Shown here: positions 6,302 through 12,842 of the stretch, piece by piece
How positions within the stretch are numbered: position 1 is the stretch's first letter
How the letters are laid out: every line of letters starts with the position of its first letter
DNA from: JBEKEX01 sp050013615
Lineage (GTDB): Bacteria; Chloroflexota; Anaerolineae; Anaerolineales; Anaerolineaceae
Reading direction: 5' to 3'
Length of the DNA stretch: 12,842 nt
Assembly: GCA_050013615.1 (NCBI GenBank)
Contig: JBEKEX010000054.1
Location: 1-12,842 of the forward strand
Translations under genes and position numbers: made by a program
The notes under the pieces: generated by a model
Databases searched by the model: none
Told to the model about the DNA's origin: nothing
Seen by the model: the letters and a program-made list of their open reading frames with translations, nothing else

Positions 6302-7306
6302 TTAACTTGCAGCGCTCAGTACTTCAGCACCTTCTGCGCCTGCACCGGTACTTTCGGCGCCTGCCCCCTGGGGGGTGCTGTACAGCTTGCGGTGCACTAC
6401 GCTCAAAGCACGCACCTGCTCGGCCGCATGGTAGGAGGAACGCACCAGCGGGCCGCTCTCCACCCACTTGAAGCCGATGCTCAAGCCGTATTCCTTCAGC
6501 CCGGCAAACTCTTCGGGAGTGTAATAACGCATGATGGGCAGGTGTTGGCGGCTGGGCTGCAGATACTGGCCAATGGTCAGGATATCCACCTTCCAGGTGC
6601 GCAGGTCGTCCATCACGGCCTTTACCTCGTCCATGGTCTCACCCAGGCCCACCATGATGCCCGATTTTGTCAGCACATCCGGGTCGAGCATGCGAGCGTT
6701 GGTCAGCGTGGCCTGCGACCATTCGAAATGGTCCTGGGGCTGGACTTCCTTGAACAAGCGTGGCACGGTCTCCACGTTGTGGTTGAGGATCTCCGGGCGG
6801 GCGTCCATGACGATCTTCAGCGCCTCGATGCTGCCCTTGAAATCGGGGATCAGCACCTCGACGGAGCAGCCCGGCGCCAGTTGGCGGATGCGGCGGATGA
6901 CCATGGCAAAGATCGGCGCGCCGCCGTCCTTGCGCTCGTCGCGGTTCACGCTGGTGATCACCACGTGCTTCAAGCCCATGGCTTTCACCGCCTGCGCCAC
7001 GCGCTCCGGCTCCATCCAGTCCATCGCTTCCGGTTTGCCATGCTTCACGTCACAGAACCCGCAAGTGCGGGTGCAAACGTTGCCCAGCATCAAGAACGTG
7101 GCCGTGCCGCTCCCCCAGCATTCGCCCAGGTTGGGACAGCCGGCCTCTTCACACACCGTGTGCAGCGCCTTCTTGCGCATCAGTCCCTGCAGCCATTCGT
7201 ACGTCTCGCCGCTGGGGGCACGCACGCGGATCCAGTCGGGGCGGCGGATGGGAGTTGTGTCAACCTGTGTCGGGTTGACGCGATCACGTGTAGGAATTGT
7301 CGCCAT
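6302..7306 (-). CDS. lipA: Lipoyl synthase
   Basis: This 334-residue radical-SAM enzyme inserts two sulfurs into protein-bound octanoyl groups to make the lipoyl cofactor of the 2-oxoacid dehydrogenases and the glycine cleavage H protein. Both iron-sulfur clusters are visible. The auxiliary, sacrificed cluster is C52-x4-C57-x5-C63 (VCEEAGCPNLGEC) and the radical-SAM cluster is C78-x3-C82-x2-C85 (CTRTCGFC). The C-terminal RSSYHA, whose Ser ligates the auxiliary cluster, is also present. ATG 7306 is chosen because GGAG (7312-7315) sits five bases upstream; the longer frame to 7351 would run through the promoter. The last 20 or so residues are an unusual Gly/Ala/Glu-rich tail (GAGAESTGAGAEGAE) beyond the family core. 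The gene is single and divergent from rsmI. No lipB or lplA is nearby. Confidence 0.97.
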   Translation of the reverse strand: MATIPTRDRVNPTQVDTTPIRRPDWIRVRAPSGETYEWLQGLMRKKALHTVCEEAGCPNLGECWGSGTATFLMLGNVCTRTCGFCDVKHGKPEAMDWMEPERVAQAVKAMGLKHVVITSVNRDERKDGGAPIFAMVIRRIRQLAPGCSVEVLIPDFKGSIEALKIVMDARPEILNHNVETVPRLFKEVQPQDHFEWSQATLTNARMLDPDVLTKSGIMVGLGETMDEVKAVMDDLRTWKVDILTIGQYLQPSRQHLPIMRYYTPEEFAGLKEYGLSIGFKWVESGPLVRSSYHAAEQVRALSVVHRKLYSTPQGAGAESTGAGAEGAEVLSAAS

Positions 7307-7322
7307 ATATACTCCGAATTGA

Positions 7323-7351
7323 ATTATACCGCGGCGTGTCAAGCACCCCAA
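7323..7351 (-). promoter_or_regulatory. lipA promoter
   Basis: On the minus strand TTGGGG (7351-7346) is followed by a 17-bp spacer and a perfect TATAAT (7328-7323). Transcription would begin near 7316, giving a short leader that contains GGAG. A perfect TTGACA also occurs (7342-7337), but only 8 bp from the -10, so it is probably not the working -35. Confidence 0.6.
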
Positions 7352-7367
7352 CTCTTTGTAAGGTGTC

Positions 7368-7412
7368 GTAGGGGCGAGGCAGTGACCTGTCCTGTGAAGG
7401 GCTCGCCCCTAC
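7368..7412. repeat. Dispersed-type palindromic repeat with GTAGGGGCGAG arms
   Basis: Two perfect 11-bp arms, GTAGGGGCGAG (7368-7378) and CTCGCCCCTAC (7402-7412), flank a 23-base centre. Palindromes with arms of this GTAGGGGCG type are, to my knowledge, scattered in many copies through intergenic regions of Chloroflexota and some other bacteria. Only one copy lies in this window. It stands between the divergent lipA and rsmI promoters. It lacks a T tract and so is not a typical terminator. Confidence 0.6.
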
Positions 7413-7431
7413 TACAAAATACCCAAAACTC

Positions 7432-7452
7432 TGATATACTGCCTGAAGAGGA
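7432..7452 (+). promoter_or_regulatory. Extended -10 and ribosome binding site of rsmI
   Basis: TGATATACT (7432-7440) is an extended -10 (TGn plus TATACT), with no clear -35 at 17 bp. AGAGGA (7447-7452) stands six bases before the ATG at 7459. The leader would be only about a dozen bases. Confidence 0.45.
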
Positions 7453-7458
7453 ACATCC

Positions 7459-8124
7459 ATGCTGTACCTGGTCGCAACCCCCATCGGCAACCTGGGCGAC
7501 ATCACCCAACGTGCGCTGGACACGCTGCGCGAAGCGGACGTGGTGGTGAGCGAGGACACGCGCAAGACCGGCTTCCTGCTCACCCACTTCGATATCCACA
7601 AGCCGCAGCTTTCCTTCCGCGAGGACAACGAGGAACGCACGCTGCCCAAGGTGCTGGCGCTGCTGCAAGAAGACAAGAACGTGGCGCTGGTCACCGACGC
7701 CGGCACGCCGGGCATCTCCGACCCTGGCTTCATCCTGGTGCGGGCCGCGCTCGCAGCCGACATCCCCGTCAACGCCATTCCCGGGCCGACTGCCTTCGTC
7801 ATGGCGCTGGTGCTCTCCGGCCTGCCGGTCTACAGCTTCACCTTCCGCGGCTTCCCGCCCCACAAGCCGACCGCCCGCCAGCACTTCCTGGAAGCCGACC
7901 AGGACTCGCCTTACACGCTCATCTATTACGAAAGTCCTTACCGCCTGAAAGCTTTCCTGCAAGCCGCATTGGCCGTCTTCGGCGACCGGCGCGCGGCGAT
8001 AGCCAACGACCTGACCAAGCACTTCGAGCAGGTCGAGCGCGGCACGCTGGTCGAGCTGGCGGCGCGTTACGAAACCGCCACACCCAAGGGGGAATATACC
8101 GTGGTCATCGAAGGGAAAGCGTAA
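7459..8124 (+). CDS. rsmI: 16S rRNA (cytidine-1402 2'-O)-methyltransferase RsmI
   Basis: This 221-residue tetrapyrrole-methylase-fold enzyme puts the 2'-O-methyl group on C1402 of 16S rRNA in the decoding centre. It carries the family's signature blocks in order: LYLVATPIGNLGD (2-14), SEDTR (31-35), the SAM-binding DAGTPGISDPG (80-90), PGPTA (108-112), YYESPYR (156-162), LTKHFEQVERGTL (185-197) and the closing GEYTVVIEG (211-219). It is shorter than the roughly 286-residue E. coli protein because the C-terminal extension is absent, as in many other bacterial RsmI proteins. The start is fixed by AGAGGA six bases upstream and by the canonical opening. The gene ends 8 bases before the convergent yhhQ-type gene, with no classic terminator between them. 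Confidence 0.96.
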   Translation: MLYLVATPIGNLGDITQRALDTLREADVVVSEDTRKTGFLLTHFDIHKPQLSFREDNEERTLPKVLALLQEDKNVALVTDAGTPGISDPGFILVRAALAADIPVNAIPGPTAFVMALVLSGLPVYSFTFRGFPPHKPTARQHFLEADQDSPYTLIYYESPYRLKAFLQAALAVFGDRRAAIANDLTKHFEQVERGTLVELAARYETATPKGEYTVVIEGKA

Positions 8125-8132
8125 CCCGCCCG

Positions 8133-8852
8133 TTATACCGGCGTGAAGCGGGTATCGTAGTCGTAATAATCTTCCTGTTCGGAATGTTTGAGTTTGTTGA
8201 CCACCCAGTAGGTCACGGGGGTCATGATGGCTTCCATGCTGCACTTGAAAACGTAATTGGTCAGCACCAGGCTGACGAACACTTCCCACTGGAACACCCC
8301 GGTCAAGGTGGCAATAGTGACGAACAGCAGCGTATCCACGCCCTCGCCCACCAGCGTGGAGCCGATGGTGCGCGTCCACAGCCAGCGCCCGCCGGTCCAC
8401 ACCTTCATCTTTGCCAGCACCACCGAGTTGGAGTACTCGCCGGCGAAGTAAGCCACCAGGCTGGCAACGACGATGCCGCCGGAGCTGAATCCACCCAGGA
8501 TGGCAACAAAGGCTGCCTGGCCGGCATAGCTCTGCCAATTGGCCTCGCCCGGCAGCACACGCACCACCCACAGGATGAAAGCGCTAAGCGCCAGACAGGC
8601 GAAACCGGTCCAGATCACGCGCCGTGAGCGCACGAAGCCGTAGACCTCGGTGAGCACGTCGCCGAAGATGTAGCTGATGGGGAAGAGGATGGTGCCGCCA
8701 TCGAAGGCCATGCGCACGCCAAAAACGGAGAAGCCCCAATCCACGATCTTGGCCGAGGAAGCGATGTTACTGACGATCAGCACGGTGACAAACAAGGCCA
8801 TGACCAGGTCATAATACCGGTAAGAACGATAAGGTTGATTAGTTTTGTTCAT
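8133..8852 (-). CDS. yhhQ: Queuosine precursor transporter (YhhQ/VUT family)
   Basis: This integral membrane protein of about 239 residues takes up queuosine precursors such as 7-cyano- or 7-aminomethyl-7-deazaguanine for tRNA modification. About six hydrophobic segments are visible. Family hallmarks are FPISYIFGDVLTEVYGF in the second to third segment, VAYFAGEYSN in the middle, and the IGSTLVGEGVDTLLFV helix near the end. The C-terminal tail is charged (EQEDYYDYD). ATG 8852 is preferred, with GGAAAG upstream. A GTG start at 8873 would add seven residues but would lie at or before the expected transcription start of the -10 at 8876-8881. No queuosine synthesis genes are nearby, in keeping with a salvage role. 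It converges with rsmI. Confidence 0.92.
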   Translation of the reverse strand: MNKTNQPYRSYRYYDLVMALFVTVLIVSNIASSAKIVDWGFSVFGVRMAFDGGTILFPISYIFGDVLTEVYGFVRSRRVIWTGFACLALSAFILWVVRVLPGEANWQSYAGQAAFVAILGGFSSGGIVVASLVAYFAGEYSNSVVLAKMKVWTGGRWLWTRTIGSTLVGEGVDTLLFVTIATLTGVFQWEVFVSLVLTNYVFKCSMEAIMTPVTYWVVNKLKHSEQEDYYDYDTRFTPV

Positions 8853-8875
8853 ATTCTTTCCATAAACATGCACCG

Positions 8876-8904
8876 AGTATAACGCAAATTAATAAAGAAG
8901 TGGA
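8876..8904 (-). promoter_or_regulatory. Possible promoter of the queuosine precursor transporter gene
   Basis: On the minus strand TATACT (8881-8876) lies 17 bp after a weak -35 TCCACT (8904-8899). The start would fall near 8869, leaving about 17 bases before ATG 8852. I saw no preQ1-riboswitch-like pattern in this leader. The rest of the spacer up to 9098 is AT-rich with no gene I can support. Confidence 0.35.
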
Positions 8905-9098
8905 AAGATCTATTTTGCCACCGTAGAAGGATTCCTAAAATAAATTAAAATATCGAATCTAAAGTGTATTCACCTTTGAAACGTATGATGAGAATCCAAA
9001 ATTGAACAAGGATAAGAAAATAACCTTGGTCCTAGATGAAAAAAGTGAATCTCCGGTGCTTAGCCTCGAATATATATAAAATTCTAGCAATAAAATTT

Positions 9099-9806
9099 TT
9101 ATACTTGAAAATTGTCTCCCGCCTTTAACTCCACCACCTTGCACTCCAAGCCTGCTGCGTGTAATTTCCGCTCGAATCCCTCGACCGATTGGCGCGTGCG
9201 CAAGAACGGCAAGTGCGGCCGGATACCCAGGTGGATGGGGATGACCACCTTCGGCGCCAGGTCTTTCACCGCCCGCACCGCCCCGTCTTCACCCATGGTC
9301 ATGGGGATGAAGAAAGTCGTCACCGGCATCAACGCCACGTCCAGCGAAAATCGTTGGCCGATCTCCTGCATGAAGGCTCCATGTTCGGTGTCACCGGCGA
9401 AATAAATGCATTTGCCTTCGCTTTGTATGACATACCCGTTCGTCATCACCATGTGGATGGCAGGCACTGCGGTGACGGTAAATTCTCCGGACTTCCGGCT
9501 CTCCCAAGGTTTGAGTCCCGCCACCTGGTGCGCCCCTAGCAGCCGCGTTTCCCGGCTGGTCAGCCACGGTGCGATCACGGGCGTGGTTTTCGGCAAGGAA
9601 CGAAAGAAGCTCATGTCCGTGTGGTCCCAATGATTGTGCGAGACCAGCACGAGGTCGACATTCTGCAATTCCTGGCGCGTGCGCGCCGGCCGGTCGATGC
9701 GCCGATAGCCAATGTTGCCCCACGTTCCGAAAAAAGGATCGGTGAGGATCTTCTTCCCGCTGGTTTCGATCAAGACTGTGCTGTGGCCGATCATGGTAAT
9801 CTGCAT
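9099..9806 (-). CDS. MBL-fold metal-dependent hydrolase (UPF0173/NAPE-PLD-like)
   Basis: This 235-residue metallo-beta-lactamase-fold enzyme has a complete two-metal set: SHNHWDH (H57, H59, D61, H62), H118 in VPAIHMVM, D139 in YFAGDTEH, and H192 in IPIHLG. An early GHST (7-10) and LTDPFF (21-26) match the UPF0173 / N-acyl-phosphatidylethanolamine phospholipase D-like branch, which hydrolyses phosphodiester or related bonds; the true substrate is not readable. There is no signal peptide, so it is probably cytoplasmic. ATG 9806 has AGGGA six bases upstream. It follows the SPOUT-MarR gene on the same strand with a 59-base gap and may share its transcript. No T-tract terminator follows the stop. 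Confidence 0.88.
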   Translation of the reverse strand: MQITMIGHSTVLIETSGKKILTDPFFGTWGNIGYRRIDRPARTRQELQNVDLVLVSHNHWDHTDMSFFRSLPKTTPVIAPWLTSRETRLLGAHQVAGLKPWESRKSGEFTVTAVPAIHMVMTNGYVIQSEGKCIYFAGDTEHGAFMQEIGQRFSLDVALMPVTTFFIPMTMGEDGAVRAVKDLAPKVVIPIHLGIRPHLPFLRTRQSVEGFERKLHAAGLECKVVELKAGDNFQV

Positions 9807-9865
9807 ACTGTTCCCTTATTTAAAAATTTTGTTAAACCTGTCTCACATGCCAAACATGCGTTGGT

Positions 9866-11071
9866 TTACTTTCCGTTTACCATTTTAAGGCATTTTTCCT
9901 GAATGTGATGCAATTGCTTGATCAACATTTTGGTTTCTTCCGCTGAAAAATTCGACAATATCATCTCTTCAGCCCGCTCGACCACCGGCCATAACTTGGC
10001 AAGGACTTCCTCGCCCTGATAAGTTAATTCGATCTCTTTATTCATAACGACCAAGCCGGACCGGATCAGCGGGTCAAGAAATTCCTCCACCTCACTCTCC
10101 AAAATACCGAACTGCCTGCACATGGCCTCGACCGGCATGGTGCGGTCACATTTCAAGACCATCATAAAAATCACCTGTTGGGATGATAACTTAGATACTT
10201 TTCTAAGTTCCGCATCCAAAGCCTGCTGTACGAACACACCTGCCAGGTTGAGCTCCCGACCGAGCGTGGATTTGATTCGTTCTTCGATCATGGTTAACAC
10301 CTGTTTCAATTTGATTTCATAGATGCTGATGCCTGCCGCCACACCGACATTCAAGCTTTCGATTGCAGGGGACATTGGAATTTGCAGCAGGAAATCGGCC
10401 TGCTGTTCGACCTCAGCACTTACTCCATCGGTTTCATTGCCAACCACCAGCGCCACCGGCTGTTGCTTTAGTTCCGCCAGTGATTGCAACGCCATGCCGC
10501 GGGGGCTGGTCGCCACAATTTGGAACCCCTCCCTCTTTAAATGCTCAATGGTCTCTTTGGCATTCCGAAAGGTATCCAAATGTGTCGAAAAAACATTGCC
10601 GCGCGATGCCTCGATGGTTTTACGATTATAGATATCCATGTCATGGGTCGTGCTGATGAGATTGCGAATCCCAAACGCCTGACAGGTACGAATAATCGTG
10701 CCGATGTTTCCAAAATCCTTCACAGCGTCCAAAACGACCATAAACTGGGGTTTGCTATCCAATCGTTTTGCTGGAATTTGTGCCACGCCAACAACTGGGA
10801 TCACATAATTTGTATCGGTTACTTTCTTGAGAATACCTTCCGATACCGTGAAAATTTTGTAACTTTTAGGCAAATATTTCTCGGCAATAGATGAACTTTC
10901 TTTATTACAGACAAGGAGGTACTCGATCGAAAGAGCATGTCCGATTGCCCAATCAATAATTTCTTCTCCTTCGAGAAGGATTTTCTGGCGCTTTTGCCTT
11001 CCCTGGCGCGATTTTATTTCACGTGCCAGGATGATTCGTTCATCCTTGATGGAGCTGATGATTTCCAGCAT
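9866..11071 (-). CDS. SPOUT (TrmH/SpoU-type) RNA 2'-O-methyltransferase fused to a MarR-like winged-helix domain
   Basis: This is a single open frame of 401 residues. Residues 1 to about 100 form the L30e-like substrate-binding domain usual in 23S rRNA methyltransferases of this type. Residues 108-255 are the knotted SPOUT domain with all three motifs: motif 1 DAVKDFGNIGTIIRT (115-129, N122 and catalytic R128), motif 2 VVGNETDGVS (209-218), motif 3 IPMSPAIESLNVGVAAG (231-247, S239 and N241). After a helical linker, residues 270-395 look like a MarR regulator: a paired helix, HTH (AMCRQFGILESEVEEFLDPL), a very short wing, LTYQGEEVL, then a long dimerisation helix pair with FSAEE. The DxR wing signature of MarR is missing. 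The start has AAGGA close upstream (AAGGACTTATG). The target nucleotide is unknown; a TsnR-like resistance or rRNA-modification role is possible. Confidence 0.85.
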   Translation of the reverse strand: MLEIISSIKDERIILAREIKSRQGRQKRQKILLEGEEIIDWAIGHALSIEYLLVCNKESSSIAEKYLPKSYKIFTVSEGILKKVTDTNYVIPVVGVAQIPAKRLDSKPQFMVVLDAVKDFGNIGTIIRTCQAFGIRNLISTTHDMDIYNRKTIEASRGNVFSTHLDTFRNAKETIEHLKREGFQIVATSPRGMALQSLAELKQQPVALVVGNETDGVSAEVEQQADFLLQIPMSPAIESLNVGVAAGISIYEIKLKQVLTMIEERIKSTLGRELNLAGVFVQQALDAELRKVSKLSSQQVIFMMVLKCDRTMPVEAMCRQFGILESEVEEFLDPLIRSGLVVMNKEIELTYQGEEVLAKLWPVVERAEEMILSNFSAEETKMLIKQLHHIQEKCLKMVNGK

Positions 11072-11134
11072 AAGTCCTTGATTTCAGGCAACCAGGTGTT
11101 TGGCAAAATGTCGACACAACGGCCCAATCTTTTA

Positions 11135-11140
11135 ATTATA
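11135..11140 (-). promoter_or_regulatory. -10 candidate upstream of the SPOUT-MarR gene
   Basis: A perfect TATAAT on the minus strand (11140 to 11135) would start transcription near 11128, giving a leader of about 57 bases. There is no recognisable -35 at 17 bp. The rest of the 280-base gap between this gene and the RTX gene shows neither a gene nor a clear terminator. Confidence 0.35.
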
Positions 11141-11351
11141 TTCAATCTCGATAAGCTGAGTTTTTCTAAATAACCGTCCCAGCCCTGTAACGTCCAGCAA
11201 AAAATACCTGGTAACCACAAATGCATAATAAATTGTGACTTTATACATCATTATAAGTGAATCTTTCCAAAGTCCTCACCCATTAACCACGAAAGTCTGC
11301 ATGGACGTATCCTATTATGTCCTGGGTGATCCAAAAACTGTCCCCGTTAAC

Positions 11352-11756
11352 TTATTGTACCGTCGTCTCACAATTGGTGAAAGTATCGGTACCGGCCCCG
11401 CCATCACAAACATCTGTGCCCGCGCCCCCGTTGATAGTGTCATTCCCGCCTCCACCCAGGATACAGTCGTTGCCATTCCTACCGTTGATCCTGTCGGCAA
11501 ACGGGCTGCCCAGGATCAAATCATTGGCGTTCGTACCATTGCAGGTTCCTCCCGTGGCTGGACAGACCACGATATTGGTCAGGTTGAGCGCTGAGCACTC
11601 GGCAGGTTTGAGGCTGTTGGCAGTGATCGACTGCAACGTGCTGCCGAGCCGGGTGGGCGGAACCGAATTGCCTGCTGCCACCGCTGAGATGACGCCGACG
11701 GCAACCACCGCCACAAATGCCAATATTGCCAGCGGAACAATGAGTCGCCGGATCAT
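11352..11756 (-). CDS. Small exported RTX-type calcium-binding repeat protein
   Basis: This 134-residue protein has an N-terminal hydrophobic segment (about 4-28, after MIRR) that could be a signal peptide (…VAAGN) or a membrane anchor. The C-terminal half holds four to five nonapeptide repeats of the GGxGxDxxx type: GSPFADRIN (degenerate), GRNGNDCIL, GGGGNDTIN, GGAGTDVCD and GGAGTDTFT. This is the Ca2+-binding beta-roll of RTX proteins. Six cysteines (54, 65, 72, 98, 117, 129) suggest disulfides outside the cell. ATG 11756 is chosen over longer in-frame starts because AAGGAG lies eight bases upstream, inside the end of the EAL gene. Its ATG overlaps the EAL stop (ATGA), so translation is probably coupled. 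There are too few repeats for a toxin; a surface, adhesion or calcium-sensing role is inference. Confidence 0.85.
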   Translation of the reverse strand: MIRRLIVPLAILAFVAVVAVGVISAVAAGNSVPPTRLGSTLQSITANSLKPAECSALNLTNIVVCPATGGTCNGTNANDLILGSPFADRINGRNGNDCILGGGGNDTINGGAGTDVCDGGAGTDTFTNCETTVQ

Positions 11757-12842
11757 TGTGTTTTCTCCTTGGTAACGCGCCGCCGAACAGGAGGTTTTGA
11801 AGCAGGTGTGTCCTTTCCCTCCTGCAGGAGTTTCGTCAATGCATCGGCGGGTGCCGGTCGGCCGAGCAAGTATCCTTGAACTTGAGGGCATAGCTTCGAA
11901 CTCAGGAAATCGAGCTCTTCCTTGGTTTCGACCCCTTCCGCGACCACGTCCAGACCCAGTTCGTGAGCTTCGTGGATGATTGCGCTGATGATGGTGTCAT
12001 TCTTCGGATCGCCAATTTTCTCGATGCGTTGGCGATCGATCTTGATGCTGTGGATCGGATATCCTCCAAGGGTCGAGACGGTCGATTGGCTAAATAAATT
12101 ATCCACCGCAATCTGCACCCCGGCGTCCTTCAGTTTCTGCAAGCTGAGTTGGATGCCCTGTGCACGCTCTCGCAGAGTGCTTTCCGGAATTTCAATTTGC
12201 AGCATTTGCGGGGAAATATGCGTTTTTTCCAGCAGCCGCAGGATGCTTTCTGCCGGATCTCCTTGCATTAATTGCCGGTGTGAGAGGTTGACCGCCAGGT
12301 TGATCTGATTCCCGGTGTCCTGCCATTGCTTAAGTTGTTTGACAGCAACCTCGAGCATCCAGTCCCCGATGGCATCGATCAGGCCGGTCTCTTCCGCTTC
12401 ACGGATAAAATCGCCTGCTGAAGCAATATCCCCTTCGGGGCGGCGCCAGCGCAGCAGCGCCTCGACGGTGTTGACCTTGCCCTCCGGCAGAGACATGATC
12501 GGCTGGTAATAGACCTGGAACTCCCCGCGTTCGAATCCCTGGCGGAGCTTCGCTTCCATTTCCTGCAAAGGTGAAAGGGTGCTCAATGACGCACCCTCCT
12601 CGCCAATCGTATAGCGATAGACGAAGCGGTCCCCCTGCACAAAATAAGAATGGACTGCGCCATCCTGCTCATGGAGGATCATGGCGTTGTTGCGCTCAGC
12701 CAGCTTGGCCAAATCATCCATGCTGACAACATCGACTGCCGGTAAAGTTGTTTCCAAGGCTTGGCTTTGGACATCCACCAGCAGGGATCCATATTTCATC
12801 TGCACATAAGAATCCTGGCTGCGCCGGGACGCACGATAAATG
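11753..12842 (-). CDS. EAL-domain protein with degenerate catalytic loop (5' partial)
   Basis: The frame is open to the window edge (upstream residues read IYRASRRSQDSYVQM), so the N-terminus is cut off; the internal GTG at 12805 has no support as a start. The first 80 or so visible residues are of unknown family. The rest is an EAL domain, the fold of cyclic-di-GMP phosphodiesterases: VEALLRWRRPEGD, AVNLSHRQL, EIPEST, IKIDRQRI, VVAEGVET and QGYLLGRP are all good matches. The central DDFGTGYSSL motif is replaced by VDNLFSQSTVSTL. The first Asp is kept and the second metal-binding Asp is Asn (codon at 12098-12100), while the FGTG loop 6 is gone. Hydrolysis is therefore probably lost or weak, and the protein may be a c-di-GMP receptor. 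The tail is basic (RRRVTKEKTQ). The stop overlaps the start of the RTX gene. Confidence 0.88.
   Translation of the reverse strand, partial: IYRASRRSQDSYVQMKYGSLLVDVQSQALETTLPAVDVVSMDDLAKLAERNNAMILHEQDGAVHSYFVQGDRFVYRYTIGEEGASLSTLSPLQEMEAKLRQGFERGEFQVYYQPIMSLPEGKVNTVEALLRWRRPEGDIASAGDFIREAEETGLIDAIGDWMLEVAVKQLKQWQDTGNQINLAVNLSHRQLMQGDPAESILRLLEKTHISPQMLQIEIPESTLRERAQGIQLSLQKLKDAGVQIAVDNLFSQSTVSTLGGYPIHSIKIDRQRIEKIGDPKNDTIISAIIHEAHELGLDVVAEGVETKEELDFLSSKLCPQVQGYLLGRPAPADALTKLLQEGKDTPASKPPVRRRVTKEKTQ

Noticed and set aside
7337..7342. Perfect minus-strand TTGACA upstream of lipA
   Set aside because: Only 8 bp from the -10; TTGGGG at 7346-7351 has the correct 17-bp spacing.
6392..7549. 385-codon plus-strand open frame opposite lipA
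   Set aside because: It is antisense to a clear lipA, is rich in His/Gln/Leu as expected of a shadow of a GC-rich gene, and has no ribosome binding site or recognisable domain.
8124..8153. ACCCGC / GCGGGT inverted repeat in the rsmI-yhhQ overlap zone
   Set aside because: Six-base arms, an 18-base loop and no T tract; it could serve as a weak bidirectional stop but is not supported.
7339..8571. 410-codon minus-strand open frame covering rsmI and part of yhhQ
   Set aside because: It crosses the complete rsmI gene antisense, includes the palindromic repeat and is arginine/glycine-rich without a family match.
8853..8940. Possible preQ1 riboswitch ahead of the queuosine transporter
   Set aside because: No C-rich loop or A-rich tail in the preQ1 arrangement could be found, and the predicted leader is too short.
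8959..9144. 61-codon minus-strand frame in the AT-rich spacer
   Set aside because: It overlaps the end of the MBL hydrolase, starts without a ribosome binding site and shows no domain.
11014..11226. 70-codon minus-strand frame overlapping the SPOUT-MarR start
   Set aside because: It runs out of frame through the promoter and start of the larger gene, with no independent support.

Overview
The window is a stretch of bacterial chromosome. Most genes are GC-rich and densely packed, read in both directions, with no rRNA, tRNA, CRISPR array or recognisable transposase. The gene mix (LysM/M23 envelope peptidase, short RsmI, LipA, YhhQ-type transporter, secreted RTX-like small protein, ConA-like surface domain) and the dispersed palindrome built on GTAGGGGCGAG would suit a Chloroflexota (Anaerolineae-like) genome. 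That assignment is inference from style, not from a marker gene.

Layout, left to right. (1) The 3' end of a beta-sandwich surface or secreted protein, closed by a strong terminator. (2) A secreted LysM-LysM-M23 peptidoglycan hydrolase. (3) A visibly AT-richer island (about 2190-4636) holding a two-gene restriction-modification candidate on the minus strand: a beta-class N6-adenine DNA methyltransferase fused to a C-terminal module, then a free-standing protein homologous to that module. The free copy keeps a D...ExK nuclease signature; the fused copy has lost D and E. An extended -10 promoter with a perfect 14-bp palindrome just downstream sits ahead of the methyltransferase. (4) At the right edge of the island is a 35-codon GC-rich remnant of a different resident DNA methyltransferase on the plus strand. 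It is followed directly by an AlkD-like DNA glycosylase gene and an overlapping nucleoside phosphorylase gene. The island therefore seems to have replaced the front of a resident methyltransferase-led operon. (5) lipA (minus) diverges from rsmI (plus) across a palindromic repeat. rsmI converges on a yhhQ-type queuosine-precursor transporter. (6) A minus-strand pair: a SPOUT RNA 2'-O-methyltransferase fused to a MarR-like winged-helix domain, then an MBL-fold metallohydrolase. (7) At the right end, an EAL-domain protein (cut by the window edge, degenerate at the DDFG loop) is translationally coupled by an ATGA overlap to a small secreted RTX-repeat protein.

The most interesting items are the restriction-modification island with a live/dead pair of nuclease modules and the methyltransferase scar beside it, the SPOUT-MarR fusion, and the degenerate EAL protein coupled to a calcium-binding-repeat protein.
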